Shown: positions 9,909 to 19,154 of the stretch, piece after piece
How the letters are laid out: every line of letters starts with the position of its first letter
Position numbering within the stretch: the stretch's first letter is position 1
Notes under the pieces: generated by a model
The model's database searches: none
The model's input: only the letters and a program-made list of their open reading frames with translations
What the model was told of the DNA's origin: nothing
NCBI GenBank assembly: GCA_021372695.1
Contig: JAJFTY010000028.1
Coordinates: 1 to 53,027 of the forward strand
From: Deltaproteobacteria bacterium
GTDB taxonomy: Bacteria > Desulfobacterota > Syntrophia > Syntrophales > UBA5619
Length of the DNA: 53,027 nt
Direction of reading: 5' to 3'
Made by a program: the position numbers and the translations under genes

Positions 9909-11168
9909 TTATAACTGTTCCGGCCCGGCCAAGCGCCCGGCAACGGCCGTTGCAGCGGCGATGGCCGGTCCGGCAAGGTAGACCTCGCTGCCCGGATGGC
10001 CCATCCGCCCGACAAAGTTCCGGTTCGTCGTCGCGACCGATCTCTCCCCTTTGGCCAGGATTCCCATGTAGCCGCCCAGACAGGGGCCGCAGGTAGGCAG
10101 GCTGATCACCGCCCCGGCGTCGAGGAAGATATCGAAGAGTCCCTCATGCATCGCCTGGCGGTAGACCGCCGGTGTTGCGGGGATGACAATGAGGCGTGTC
10201 CCCTTGGCAACGTGACGCCCCTTGAGGATTTCGGCCGCTACGCGCAGATCCTCGATCCGGCCGTTCGTGCAGGAGCCGATGATCGACTGGTGGATCCGGA
10301 TGTCACCGACCTGGCTGATTCCCCGCGCATTGGAAGGAAGGTGGGGAAACGACACCTGAAGTTCGACCTTCTCCACATCGATATCGATGACCGAATGGTA
10401 CATCGAATCGGCATCGGAGGTGTAAAATTGATACTTTCGCTCAGCCCGCCCTTTCATGTAGGCCTCTGTGATTGCATCGGGTATGAAGATCCCATTTTTC
10501 CCGCCCGCCTCGATCGCCATGTTGGCCATCGTCAGGCGGTCGGCCATTGGGAGGCTGGCGATGGTTTCACCGGTAAACTCCATCGCCCGGTAGAGCGCCC
10601 CGTCCACGCCGATCCGGCCGATCGTATGGAGGATCAGGTCCTTGCCCCCCACCCAGGGTCTCCGCTTGCCGTGATAAACGAACTTGATCGTCTCGGGTAC
10701 CTTGAACCAGAGTTCGCCGGTGAGCATGGCCGCGGCCAGATCGGTGCTCCCCACTCCGGTGGCAAAGGCGCCCACCGCCCCGTAGGTGCAGGTGTGACTG
10801 TCGGCGCCAACGACAAGATCCCCGGGACCCACGATCCCCTTCTCCGGCAGAAGGGCATGTTCCACACCCGCCTCTCCGACCTCGAAGTAATGGCTGATCT
10901 GGTGTTCGTAGGCAAATTCCTGCATGATTTTACATTGCTCGGCCGATTGGATGTCCTTGTTCGGGGAAAAGTGGTCGGGTACAAGGACGATCCGGTCCCG
11001 ATCGAACACCTTCTTCCCGCCTGCTTTGCGGAAGACCTCGATCGCGATCGGCGCCGTGATGTCGTTGCCGAGGGCGATATCAACCCTCGCGTTGAGCAGC
11101 ATCCCGGGACGCACTTCGTCTAGACCCGCGTGTCGGGCGAGTATCTTCTCCGTGATGGTCATTCCCAT
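9909..11168 (-). CDS. leuC: 3-isopropylmalate dehydratase large subunit
   Basis: 419 residues, aconitase superfamily. The [4Fe-4S] cysteines are in GSCTNGR and [10 protein letters not shown], and the substrate block [21 protein letters not shown] is intact. The ATG at 11168 follows GGAG by ten bases; a second ATG six bases later is possible. A frame extension to 11210 lacks a ribosome site. Position between leuA and leuD fixes the role in leucine synthesis rather than homoaconitate or dimethylmaleate hydration, although the family is broad. Confidence 0.94.
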   Translation of the reverse strand: MGMTITEKILARHAGLDEVRPGMLLNARVDIALGNDITAPIAIEVFRKAGGKKVFDRDRIVLVPDHFSPNKDIQSAEQCKIMQEFAYEHQISHYFEVGEAGVEHALLPEKGIVGPGDLVVGADSHTCTYGAVGAFATGVGSTDLAAAMLTGELWFKVPETIKFVYHGKRRPWVGGKDLILHTIGRIGVDGALYRAMEFTGETIASLPMADRLTMANMAIEAGGKNGIFIPDAITEAYMKGRAERKYQFYTSDADSMYHSVIDIDVEKVELQVSFPHLPSNARGISQVGDIRIHQSIIGSCTNGRIEDLRVAAEILKGRHVAKGTRLIVIPATPAVYRQAMHEGLFDIFLDAGAVISLPTCGPCLGGYMGILAKGERSVATTNRNFVGRMGHPGSEVYLAGPAIAAATAVAGRLAGPEQL

Positions 11169-11239
11169 GGTTCCCTGTCTCCTTCGATGCTTAATGATAA
11201 TATTCTGCAAGTGTGTACCTTAAATCAGATCTTGGCCGT

Positions 11240-12799
11240 TTATGCAACCTCGACCTTCTTGACATCCTTCTTGAACCACTCCAGGCGGTTCAGGGCGTTG
11301 ATGTAGGCCTTGGCAGACGCGACCAGGATGTCGGGATGCGCGCCGCGGCCGACGGCGGAGCGGCCGTTGAACTTGAGCTGCACCATCGCCTCCCCCTGGG
11401 CGTCCGTCCCCCCCGTGACGGCATTGACCGCGAACTTCATGAGCGGGTAGTCCGTCTGCGTGATCTTCCGGATCGCCGCGAAGGTCGCGTCCACCGGTCC
11501 CACGCCGAAACCGGCATCCTGGACCATCTTCCCGTCCACCTCCATCTGCATCGTCGCCGTCGGCACCGCGGCGTTGCCGCTCACGACGTTGAGGTAGATG
11601 AACCTGTACCGGTCCGCGCCCCGGGAGGATTCCTCATAGACGATCGCATCCAGATCCTCGTCGTAGATCTCCTTCTTCATGTCGGCCAGCTCCTTGAAGC
11701 GGGCGAAGATCGGGTTGATCTCTGCGTCACTCAGGCTGTAGCCCAATGCCCGGAGGCGCTCGGCGATCGCGTGGCGCCCCGAGTGCTTGCCCAGAACGAT
11801 CTGGGTCTCGGAGATTCCGACGGACTGAGGGGTCATGATCTCGTAGGTGCTCTTCTCCTTGATCAGGCCGTCCTGATGTATGCCTGACTCGTGGGCGAAG
11901 GCGTTCGCGCCGACGATCGCCTTGTTGGGCTGGACATGGATGCCCGTGATCTGGGTCAGCAGGCGCGAAGTCTGATGGATGTGCTCGGTCTTGATCCCCG
12001 TCCAGAGGCCGAAGAGGTCTTTTCGGGTCTTGATGGCCATGACCACCTCCTCCAGCGCACTGTTCCCGGCCCTCTCGCCGATCCCGTTGATCGTGCACTC
12101 CACCTGGCGCGCCCCGTTCAGGACGGCGGCGAGCGAATTGGCCGTGGCGAGCCCCAGGTCGTTGTGGCAGTGGACCGAAACCACCGCCTGCCGGATGTTC
12201 TTCACCCGGGAAAAGAACATCGCGATCAGGTCGCCGAACTCCCCCGGAACCGCATAGCCCACCGTATCGGGGATGTTGACCGTCGACGCCCCGGCGGCGA
12301 TCACCGCTTCGATCATCTCGCAGAGGTAGTCGCGGTCGCTCCGCGTGGCATCCATCGGGGAGAACTCGACGTCCGGCGTGTAGGCGCGGGCATGGGCGAC
12401 CGCCGCGCAGGCCTCCTTGAGGACCTCGGCTCGCGATTTCCGGAGCTGGTATTTCAGATGGATGTCCGATGACGAGATGAAGGTGTGGATCCGGGGGAAG
12501 GCCGCTACGGAAACGGCCTCCCAGGCGCGGTCGATGTCGGCGAAATTCGCCCGCGCGAGCCCCGCGATCCGGCAGCTCCGGATCTCCCGGGCGATCTGCC
12601 GGACGGATTCGAAGTCGCCCTCCGAGGCCACGGGGAAACCGGCCTCGATGATGTCCACCCCCAGTTTTTCGAGCTGGCGGGCGATCCGCAGTTTCTCGTC
12701 CGGATTCATGCTCGCCCCCGGCGACTGCTCGCCGTCCCGGAGCGTCGTATCGAAGATGAATACCCGGCTTTCCGCCGCCCTGTCTTCCGTTGTCTCCAT
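11240..12799 (-). CDS. leuA: 2-isopropylmalate synthase
   Basis: 519 residues. It condenses acetyl-CoA and 2-ketoisovalerate in the committed step of leucine synthesis. The HMGL-like barrel shows [16 protein letters not shown], the metal-binding [13 protein letters not shown] and [12 protein letters not shown]-terminal regulatory (LeuA dimer) domain begins near residue 375 and is the usual site of leucine feedback. The ATG at 12799 has AGGAG six bases upstream; the in-frame extension to 12847 runs into the leader terminator and is rejected. First gene of the leu operon, controlled by the attenuator at 12815-13004. Confidence 0.95.
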   Translation of the reverse strand: METTEDRAAESRVFIFDTTLRDGEQSPGASMNPDEKLRIARQLEKLGVDIIEAGFPVASEGDFESVRQIAREIRSCRIAGLARANFADIDRAWEAVSVAAFPRIHTFISSSDIHLKYQLRKSRAEVLKEACAAVAHARAYTPDVEFSPMDATRSDRDYLCEMIEAVIAAGASTVNIPDTVGYAVPGEFGDLIAMFFSRVKNIRQAVVSVHCHNDLGLATANSLAAVLNGARQVECTINGIGERAGNSALEEVVMAIKTRKDLFGLWTGIKTEHIHQTSRLLTQITGIHVQPNKAIVGANAFAHESGIHQDGLIKEKSTYEIMTPQSVGISETQIVLGKHSGRHAIAERLRALGYSLSDAEINPIFARFKELADMKKEIYDEDLDAIVYEESSRGADRYRFIYLNVVSGNAAVPTATMQMEVDGKMVQDAGFGVGPVDATFAAIRKITQTDYPLMKFAVNAVTGGTDAQGEAMVQLKFNGRSAVGRGAHPDILVASAKAYINALNRLEWFKKDVKKVEVA

Positions 12800-12814
12800 G
12801 ATGAACTCCTTTTG

Positions 12815-12858
12815 GCACAAAAATAAAAAGGCCATGGGTTTTGCCACCCATGGCCTTT
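12815..12858 (-). terminator. Leu leader rho-independent terminator (attenuator)
   Basis: A perfect 13-bp stem (12827-12839 with 12846-12858, loop 12840-12845) is followed in the transcript by CTTTTTATTTTTG. It lies between the leader peptide and leuA, 28 bases before the leuA start codon, so it can stop transcription before the structural genes. The left arm contains AGGCC, which can pair with GGCCT inside the Leu-codon stretch of the leader peptide (12940-12944). This gives a plausible antiterminator. Confidence 0.85.
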
Positions 12859-12881
12859 AGGTTTTCGTATTCGATCTTTTT

Positions 12882-13004
12882 TTACGTCTTTCCTAAAAAC
12901 GACGGGCGGCAGTCCCTATGTAAAGGGCGAAGAAGAGCGAGGCCCAAAAGGTTGGGCAGGAGAATCAGGATACCGTTGTTCGCTCTTTGCGCAGCCGCTG
13001 TCAT
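12882..13004 (-). CDS. leuL: Leucine operon leader peptide
   Basis: A 40-codon open frame with an ATG at 13004 behind CAGGGAAGC, ending at a TAA 24 bases before the terminator stem. Its middle reads LILLPNLLGLALL; in all it has ten Leu codons (mixed CTG, CTC, CTT, TTG, TTA) and two Ile codons. Ribosome stalling at these codons under leucine shortage would be expected to prevent terminator formation, as in classical amino-acid operon attenuators. Small hairpins (CCCAA/TTGGG and CCCT/AGGG) lie within the coding part. The role is inferred from composition and position. Confidence 0.75.
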   Translation of the reverse strand: MTAAAQRANNGILILLPNLLGLALLRPLHRDCRPSFLGKT

Positions 13005-13077
13005 TTGATGCTTCCCTGTGTCACTCTCTTTAGTGTTTTGCACGAATCCCTCATCGGAAATCATGCGCTGAGGGCGA

Positions 13078-13106
13078 CGTTTAAACCAAAGCTTCTCCCC
13101 TGTCAA
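13078..13106 (-). promoter_or_regulatory. Probable sigma-70 promoter of the leu operon
   Basis: TTGACA (13101-13106) is followed after 16-17 bases by TTAAAC/TAAACG, about 70 bases upstream of the leader peptide start. The -35 box is perfect and the -10 box is weak. Nothing else in the 13005-13163 gap looks like a gene. Confidence 0.55.
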
Positions 13107-13163
13107 GCATTTTATGTGAGACGGAACAAGTTCTTTCCGGATTCCCCGGCCGCACCCGGAGCT

Positions 13164-13736
13164 TCAGTCCTTCTTTCCGTATCGCGCCCGCCCCTCTTCG
13201 TAGAGGTCGCCGCCATGGATATCGTTGACCACCGTCACCGGGAAATCCTCCACCCGGATCCGCCGGAGGGCCTCGGTTCCCAGATCCTCGTAGGCGACGA
13301 TATCGACCTTCTTGATGCAGCCGGAGATGAGGGCACCCGCGCCGCCGATGGCGCCCAGATAGACGGCCCGGTATTTCCGGATCGCCTCCTTCACCTCCTT
13401 CGAGCGCATCCCCTTGCCGATCATCCCCTTGAGCCCCTGGGCGATGAGTCTGGGGGAGTAGGCATCCATCCGGTAGCTGGAGGTGGGCCCCGCGGAGCCG
13501 ATCTCCCTGCCGGGCCGGGCCGGGGTCGGACCCATGAAATAGATCACCTGGCCCTTCAGATCGACCGGCAGCGGCTTTCCCGCATCCAGGGCTTCGACCA
13601 GCCGCTTGTGGGCCGCATCCCGTCCGACGTACATCTCCCCCGAGAGCAGCAGCTCGTCGCCGATATGCAGCGTCTCCACCAGTGCGTCGGTGAGGGGGAG
13701 TTGCACCCGCTTTGCACTCTTTGCGTCATCTTTCAT
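13164..13736 (-). CDS. Class I fumarate hydratase beta subunit (Fe-S hydro-lyase C-terminal part)
   Basis: 190 residues matching the C-terminal half of class I fumarases. The substrate-binding block GPTPARPGREIGSAGPTSSYRMD is near residue 70 and GAIGGAGALISGC is near residue 130. Two-subunit class I enzymes hydrate fumarate to malate; members can also act on mesaconate or tartrate. The alpha subunit is the next gene upstream (13916-14761), separated by a REP-like repeat. The gene neighbourhood (PrpF and PrpD homologues) makes a branched dicarboxylate substrate worth considering. Confidence 0.9.
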   Translation of the reverse strand: MKDDAKSAKRVQLPLTDALVETLHIGDELLLSGEMYVGRDAAHKRLVEALDAGKPLPVDLKGQVIYFMGPTPARPGREIGSAGPTSSYRMDAYSPRLIAQGLKGMIGKGMRSKEVKEAIRKYRAVYLGAIGGAGALISGCIKKVDIVAYEDLGTEALRRIRVEDFPVTVVNDIHGGDLYEEGRARYGKKD

Positions 13737-13768
13737 AGTCTCAGGTTCCTTCCATCCTTGACGACTTC

Positions 13769-13830
13769 GAAAATCAGTCTGGATGCTTCCGCCAACGGCA
13801 TACCGGCGAACGCCGGTATCCAGACGTAAA
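13769..13830. repeat. REP-like palindromic repeat copy 1
   Basis: ATACCGGC-GAAC-GCCGGTAT (13800-13819) is a perfect 8-bp stem. It is preceded by TGACGACTTCG at about 13769. The same two elements occur in the cluster at 45477-45570. It sits in the gap between the two fumarase subunit genes and could attenuate or stabilise the transcript. Confidence 0.65.
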
Positions 13831-13915
13831 ACTTTTTTTCAAGTCAGCCGTCCTTGGCAATCCGCTCATCCAGGAGCCTCTCGACAAGGGCTATTTTGCG
13901 GTTTTCAACAGTCTG

Positions 13916-14761
13916 CTACAGTAAAGCTTCTCTGTGGCGCACACTGTGGCACTGAATGTTGACCGCCACCGGCAGGCTCGCGATGTGGGCGGGATGGACC
14001 TCCACATGGACGGCGAGCGCCGTGATCCTGCCCCCGTAGCCCATCGCCCCGATCCCCAGCTCGTTGATGCGCCGGAGCAGTTCGGCTTCCAGTTGGGCCA
14101 CCTCGGCATCGGGATGGGGTGCACCCACCTTGCGGAGCAGCGCGGTCTTGGCCAAGAGCATGCACTTTTCCGCCGTCCCCCCGATGCCGACGCCGACGAT
14201 GATCGGGGGGCAGGGGTTGGCGCCCGCTTCGGCGACACGGTTCACGACGAAATCGATCACCCCCGGGCGGCCCTTGGACGGGGGCAGCATGGCCAGGCCG
14301 CTCATGTTCTCGCTCCCGAATCCCTTCGAAAGGGCGAAAATCTTCAGCCGGTCCCCGGGGACGATGGTGGTGTGGATAATGGCGGGCGTGTTGTCCTTGG
14401 TGTTCGTCCTCGCCGAAAAGGGCCTCTCCGCGACCGATTTGCGCAGGTATCCCTCGCCGTAGGCGCGGCGGGTTCCCTCCTGGATCGCTTCGTAGAGATC
14501 GCCCCCGACGATGTGGACCTCCTGGCCCAGCTCCAGAAAAACGACGGCCATGCCCGTGTCCTGGCAGAGAGGGATGTTGTCGCGCACGGCAGCGTCGGCA
14601 TTTTCCAGGAGCTTGCCGAGCACGCCTCGCGCCACGGGGGACTCCTCCTTCTCGGCGGCTGCCTTCAGCGCGGCCACCGCATCCGCCGAGAGGTTGTAGC
14701 AGGCCTCCTGCAGAAGGCCGGAAACGGTTTCCGTGACCTTTTTCGCTTCGATTTCTCTCAT
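13916..14761 (-). CDS. Class I fumarate hydratase alpha subunit (Fe-S hydro-lyase N-terminal part)
   Basis: 281 residues. The three expected cluster cysteines are in LCQDTGMAV, NPCPPIIVGVGIGG and the C-terminal NIQCHS, with the conserved KGFGSENMSGLAML block between the first two. GGAAGGAGCT precedes the ATG. It pairs with the beta subunit downstream to make an oxygen-sensitive [4Fe-4S] hydratase, normal in anaerobes. It follows the PrpF-like gene by 53 bases. Confidence 0.92.
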   Translation of the reverse strand: MREIEAKKVTETVSGLLQEACYNLSADAVAALKAAAEKEESPVARGVLGKLLENADAAVRDNIPLCQDTGMAVVFLELGQEVHIVGGDLYEAIQEGTRRAYGEGYLRKSVAERPFSARTNTKDNTPAIIHTTIVPGDRLKIFALSKGFGSENMSGLAMLPPSKGRPGVIDFVVNRVAEAGANPCPPIIVGVGIGGTAEKCMLLAKTALLRKVGAPHPDAEVAQLEAELLRRINELGIGAMGYGGRITALAVHVEVHPAHIASLPVAVNIQCHSVRHREALL

Positions 14762-14814
14762 AGCTCCTTCCTTGCTCCCGTCAGCTCAAATTGCGACAAG
14801 CCCCGGTGGAACCG

Positions 14815-15960
14815 TCATTCCGCCGCGGCATAGGCGGACGCGGGGATATAGACGCGCCCCTCCATGATCTTGCGGGCGGTCCGGCCCACCGTACAGCTCA
14901 CGATGCGCGGCTCCCCTTTTTCGAACCGGACCTCCACCGCGACATCCATCACCCCTGAGGGATGGCCGATGATGATCTTGTGCTCCGCCGCCGTCCGCTC
15001 CCCGCCGGCCGCCCGGTTCACCACGGAACCGGGGAGGATCGCCCCGATGGCCGCCGGAACGGCCGCGGTGAGGGCGAAGGCCTTGTGCATCTTTCCCATC
15101 GCCATGACGCGGGCGAGCAGGGTGACCTCCCCCTCGCCGACGACCCTTCCCGCCGCGGTCCGGTACTCCCGGGCCGGGGCGACGAAGCAGATCTTCGGCA
15201 TGGATTCGCTGAACGGAATCCCCGCGAGTACGGCCACCTTCCGGCGGATCGCATCCAGCCGGGCCCGCAGATCCCGGTCCGTATCGACGGCCGCCGGAAG
15301 CTCGTCCCCGATGAGGTTCAGCTCCTCCGCCCGGACAAAGGCGGTCGGATTTCCGGCGTCGACGATCGTCACCGCATACCGCTCCCCGGCAGCCAGTTCG
15401 ATCTCATCCGTGGCACGGCCCGTGGGGAGAAGCCTTCCCGTCACCGCGCCTGCGGGGTCCATGAAGGTCAGCTCGATCCGGGCGCCGGATCCCGGGGTGC
15501 CGGCAATCTCGTAATCTCCCTCCGAGACGACCCTGCCCCCCTTCACGGGGACCTTCGCGTAGATCATCTTCCGGGTGTTGGTGTTGTAGATCCGGACCGT
15601 CGTGAAGGGGGCGACCGGCTTCACGAGCCCTCGGTCGATCGCGTAGGGCCCCACCGCAGAGCTGATGTTCCCGCAGTTCGAGGAGTAGTCCACGAAGGCC
15701 CGGTCAATCCCCACGGCACCGAAGGTGTAGTCGACGTCCCGGCCGGGTTCGTGGGCCGCAGAGACGAGCGCAAGCTTGCTCGTGAGCGAATCCGCTCCGC
15801 CCAATCCGTCGATCTGGCGGATATCGGGGCTGCCGAAAACGGCCAGAATGATCCGTTCCCGGAGGCCGGGATCCTGCGGGAGTTCTTCTGCCCGCAGGAA
15901 AATCCCCTTGCTCGTTCCTCCGCGCATGATGGTGCAGGAAAAGGCGCTTTTTCTCCGCAC
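14815..15960 (-). CDS. PrpF-family isomerase (methylaconitate/methylitaconate isomerase-like)
   Basis: 381 residues with a GTG start behind AGGAGCC, five bases after the corrinoid-protein stop. The family signature MRGGTSKG is near residue 12 and NCGN (DYSSNCGNISSAVGP) near residue 95; both mark the diaminopimelate-epimerase-like fold of PrpF/Mii proteins. Known members shift double bonds of 2-methylaconitate or 3-methylitaconate. No prpB/prpC genes lie in the window, so the substrate here is unknown. Neighbours (PrpD-like, fumarase/mesaconase-like, corrinoid protein) suggest a C5-C7 branched di- or tricarboxylate pathway. Confidence 0.85.
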   Translation of the reverse strand: MRRKSAFSCTIMRGGTSKGIFLRAEELPQDPGLRERIILAVFGSPDIRQIDGLGGADSLTSKLALVSAAHEPGRDVDYTFGAVGIDRAFVDYSSNCGNISSAVGPYAIDRGLVKPVAPFTTVRIYNTNTRKMIYAKVPVKGGRVVSEGDYEIAGTPGSGARIELTFMDPAGAVTGRLLPTGRATDEIELAAGERYAVTIVDAGNPTAFVRAEELNLIGDELPAAVDTDRDLRARLDAIRRKVAVLAGIPFSESMPKICFVAPAREYRTAAGRVVGEGEVTLLARVMAMGKMHKAFALTAAVPAAIGAILPGSVVNRAAGGERTAAEHKIIIGHPSGVMDVAVEVRFEKGEPRIVSCTVGRTARKIMEGRVYIPASAYAAAE

Positions 15961-15965
15961 GGCTC

Positions 15966-16601
15966 CTATCCTTGGATCATGGCCTTGATCTTGTCGACCG
16001 CTTCGGCCGCATTGGCGGCATATCCGTCCGCACCGATCTCATCGGCAAATTTTTGGCTGATGGGGGCCCCGCCGACCAGCACCTTGACAAGGCCGCGTTT
16101 CCCGCTCTTTTCCAGCGCCGCAATCGTCTCCTTCATCATGGGCATCGTCGTCGTCAGGAGCGCGGACATGCCCAGGAATTCCGGGTTGTGGAGGTTTACG
16201 GCCTCGACAAATTTTTCCGGGGCGATGTCGACGCCCAGATCCACGACCTTGCAGCCGGCCCCCTCCATCATGATCCCGACCAGATTCTTCCCGATATCGT
16301 GCAGGTCTCCCTTCACCGTTCCGATGACGACGGTGGAAAGCGATTTGACATCCTGGCCCACCATCAGCGGCTTGAGCTTCTCCAGGCCGGCCTTCATGGC
16401 GCGCGCGGCAATCAGCATTTCGGGCACGTAAATCTCACAGTTCTTGAACTGCTCGCCCACCACGGCCATGGCTCCGATCAGGCTCGTCTGAATGATTTCG
16501 CCCGGGGCTGTTCCCGCGGCGATCGCCGCATCGATCCCGGCCAGGGTCTGCGGCACGCTGCCGGAGATCACGCCCTCTTTCACTTGATCCAGTGCATCCA
16601 C
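15966..16601 (-). CDS. Methyltransferase-type corrinoid protein
   Basis: 211 residues; GTG start with AAGGAG seven bases upstream. Residues 1-85 form the helical cap (B12-binding 2) and 88-211 the Rossmann-like cobalamin domain with the base-off/His-on motif DLHDIG (Asp99, His101, Gly104). Later come the GMSALLTTTMP segment and GGAPIS, as in MtbC/MtmC-type and MetH corrinoid domains. It carries a methyl group between two methyltransferases, but no cognate methyltransferase gene is adjacent. The nearest candidate in the window is the MetH-like protein at 1-1625. It forms a likely operon with the PrpF-like and fumarase genes downstream. Confidence 0.9.
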   Translation of the reverse strand: MDALDQVKEGVISGSVPQTLAGIDAAIAAGTAPGEIIQTSLIGAMAVVGEQFKNCEIYVPEMLIAARAMKAGLEKLKPLMVGQDVKSLSTVVIGTVKGDLHDIGKNLVGIMMEGAGCKVVDLGVDIAPEKFVEAVNLHNPEFLGMSALLTTTMPMMKETIAALEKSGKRGLVKVLVGGAPISQKFADEIGADGYAANAAEAVDKIKAMIQG

Positions 16602-16879
16602 TTTGTTTCTCCTTGAGTTTAATGGTTCCCCGGATGCATGTCCACAAAGACCAGGAGCATCCAGGTGAAAAAAATAAAGACAACAGCGCTCCTATCCGTC
16701 AAGAAACCGGACGGAACCCCTGGCGGGAAATCACGCGATCCCCCTCACCGGGAATCCGTTAAATCATCTGTCCACAAACAACATGAAAAACTAAACCCGT
16801 TTCTACTAAGAAAAACCATATATGAAAAGATGAAAAATAGTTCTCGATGGACATCGGACTCGGGTCAAACTCAAAAGAG

Positions 16880-18325
16880 CTATTTCATTTCGCTTATGCA
16901 ATTTATGATCCCCATCAGTTTCCGGGCGTCGTTCAATCGCTCAACCGACCGCGCCGTCTCGATCAAAACCGATTGGGTCCCCTCATCCAGAACGCCCTCG
17001 CAGCAGGAGCGCACCTTGGCCTCCAGTCCCCCGTCGCTGAGCGGATGATCCGGTCCGCCGCGGTAGCGCTCGTCCGCCCATCCGGCGATCACGCGCCCCT
17101 GCTTCAACCGGATGGCGATTCGCGACCGCATCCTGTCGAAGCCCATCTTTTCGATCTCCGGGTCGAGCTCGGTCGATATGCGCCGCTGCATCTCCTGCAT
17201 CGCCTCCGAACCGACAAAGGCGTCGGAGAACTCCCGCTTGCCCGCTCTGCGCACGAGCGCGATCATCGCGAGGGCGGCCGGCAGTGAAAATTTTGCCTGG
17301 AGGTGGTTTGCGGCGACGGGGTAGCGAATCGGATTGAGGATATTTGTGCCCGCGTAGACTCGAACCGCTTCGATTTCGCCGGGCTTCAGGTCGTGCTCCG
17401 TAACGAGCTTCAGCATCAGATCGATCGTGGGGTGAGTCAGCACGCCGCAGGGGTAGGGTTTGATGGAGACGCCCGGGTCCACGATGGACCAGGTTTTTCC
17501 AAAGCCCTGCGCGACTTTTCCGGCGCCGACGCCTCCGCCCTGCACGGCAAGAAAACCCCAGGGACCGTCCAGGGCATCCGGATCGGCCGTGAACCCGGCT
17601 CCCGCCAGCCGCGCGGCGGTCACGCCATTTTCGGCGGCCCGGCCGACATGGAGAGGCTTGGTCATGGTTCCGAAATTGCATCGGATCCCGGCGGCAAAGC
17701 TGGCGGCAATCCCGAATCCACTGCGCAGATCCCGGCCTTTGAGGCCCATCAGCTTCGCCGCTGCTGCGTAGGCGCCGAAGGTGCCGACGGTGCCGCTCGA
17801 GTGCATGCCGCGCAGGTAGTGGTTCGGCAGCATCCATTCGGAAATCTTGCACTCCACCTCGAACCCGGTCAGGAAGCCCAGCATGAATGTCCGGCCGTCG
17901 ACCTTGCCCAGCGTCTGCGCCGTCGCCAGGGCAGCCGACAAGGCCGGAACGGTCGGGTGCGTCAGCAGCCCGTAGACGTGTGCCGAATCGCGGCTCACCT
18001 GACTGTCATCCCAGTCATGGGCATGCCCCGCCGTGCCGAGCACGCGGGCGGCCATGGGGGCCGGAACCCGGGCGCCGCCGCATCCCAGAAGGAGCGCTTC
18101 ACGCCGGCCGCCGGTCTGCAGCGCCTCTGCGATCAGCAGCTGCACGGCCCGCTCCCGGGATCCCGCGACGAAGAGGCCGAGGCCGTCGAGCAGGCAGCGC
18201 GTTCCGATCCGGAGCGCCTCCCCGGGGATGTCACCGAACCGGACGGTTTCGACAAAGTCAGCGGCCTCGGCCGTTATCCGCCCCCGATCGGGCGTCACAG
18301 CAAAAGGGTTCAGATCGGACGTCAT
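16880..18325 (-). CDS. MmgE/PrpD family protein
   Basis: 481 residues across the full MmgE/PrpD fold: an N-terminal all-helical domain carrying GHAHDWDDSQ and a C-terminal domain with the GFGKTW...VDPGVSIKPYPCG block. Characterised relatives are 2-methylcitrate dehydratase, itaconate (cis-aconitate) decarboxylase and iminodisuccinate epimerase. Sequence alone does not decide among them. It is upstream of the corrinoid protein, separated by 278 AT-richer bases (16602-16879) in which I see no gene or clear terminator. Confidence 0.85.
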   Translation of the reverse strand: MTSDLNPFAVTPDRGRITAEAADFVETVRFGDIPGEALRIGTRCLLDGLGLFVAGSRERAVQLLIAEALQTGGRREALLLGCGGARVPAPMAARVLGTAGHAHDWDDSQVSRDSAHVYGLLTHPTVPALSAALATAQTLGKVDGRTFMLGFLTGFEVECKISEWMLPNHYLRGMHSSGTVGTFGAYAAAAKLMGLKGRDLRSGFGIAASFAAGIRCNFGTMTKPLHVGRAAENGVTAARLAGAGFTADPDALDGPWGFLAVQGGGVGAGKVAQGFGKTWSIVDPGVSIKPYPCGVLTHPTIDLMLKLVTEHDLKPGEIEAVRVYAGTNILNPIRYPVAANHLQAKFSLPAALAMIALVRRAGKREFSDAFVGSEAMQEMQRRISTELDPEIEKMGFDRMRSRIAIRLKQGRVIAGWADERYRGGPDHPLSDGGLEAKVRSCCEGVLDEGTQSVLIETARSVERLNDARKLMGIINCISEMK

Positions 18326-18536
18326 GATCGATCCTCGGGAATGATGATTTTATGGGAAACAATGCGGGATGCCCTTTTCTCGGGGCTGCCCGGGGAACGT
18401 CGCTTGCGTCTGTTCTATCACCGGCACGGGGATGAGTTCAAGGGAAAGGAAGGCGGGGTGGGAAAAGGGGGATCACCCTCGTCCTGCAAGGAGGGCGACA
18501 GGCGTTGACGGATGATCCCCCTGTTATTGGATCGGT

Positions 18537-19052
18537 TTACTTTTTCGGGCCGAAATCTGAATCGCCGCCGAAGCAGCCCGCTCCGCCGGGCCCTCCGGGA
18601 CCGCCGTGCATGGGACCGAAACCGCGGCCGTGATGGACACCCTGCATGAAGGTCCCGATCTTCTCCCGCTGTTCCGGCGTCAGGACTTTAGCCGCTTCCA
18701 GACGATGAGCGGTCATCTTGTCCTGCATCTGATCCCTGAGGACGCGCATCTCTTTCTGGGCCGCCACGATCTTCTCCTGGTCCAGCGTGGGCTGCAGCCA
18801 GAGTTTGCGGAGTTCATCCCGCTTGGCGAACATCTGGTCCCGCAGGGGCTTCATCTCCTGCCACTGCGCCTCGCGCATCTCCTTGAGCTTCGCCGACTGA
18901 TCCGCCGTCAGGTTCAGCCCGGCCGGTCCCTGAAAATCACCCCTTGCGCAGGGACCGTAACCCGGGCCCCGTCCGAAACCGAAGGCCGAGGTTGCAACTG
19001 CCGCGATCAATAGCGCGGCCATGAGTGTCAACGTTACTTTCTTCATGTTCAT
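18537..19052 (-). CDS. zraP: ZraP/Spy-like periplasmic zinc-resistance protein
   Basis: 171 residues: signal peptide (about 1-26), an LTxxQ-type alpha-hairpin domain with LTADQ and LTPEQR, and a Gly/His-rich tail (HHGRGFGPMHGG...GCFGG) that could bind zinc. ZraP is a periplasmic chaperone and zinc buffer of the envelope stress response. The divergent zraS-zraR pair and a consensus sigma-54 promoter support this assignment over a generic Spy/CpxP protein. Confidence 0.82.
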   Translation of the reverse strand: MNMKKVTLTLMAALLIAAVATSAFGFGRGPGYGPCARGDFQGPAGLNLTADQSAKLKEMREAQWQEMKPLRDQMFAKRDELRKLWLQPTLDQEKIVAAQKEMRVLRDQMQDKMTAHRLEAAKVLTPEQREKIGTFMQGVHHGRGFGPMHGGPGGPGGAGCFGGDSDFGPKK

Positions 19053-19138
19053 TCTCCTTTTGAATATCGTGATCTGCTCTTGATCCCTGGCCGCAAGGCC
19101 CGCTTCCGGCCCGCGGTCTCTCTTTTGCCTCTCTCCAG

Positions 19139-19154
19139 AGCAACAGCCGTGCCA
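19139..19154 (-). promoter_or_regulatory. Sigma-54 (-24/-12) promoter of zraP
   Basis: On the minus strand TGGCACGGCTGTTGCT matches TGGCACG-N4-TTGCT in every informative position, with the required GG-to-GC spacing. It lies about 87 bases upstream of the zraP start. The gene across the divergent region encodes an NtrC-family sigma-54 activator. Confidence 0.85.

Noticed and set aside
9377..11168. LeuC/LeuD as dimethylmaleate hydratase or homoaconitase, given the PrpF-like gene nearby
   Set aside because: They lie between leuA and leuB behind a Leu-codon attenuator, so isopropylmalate isomerase is the simple reading.
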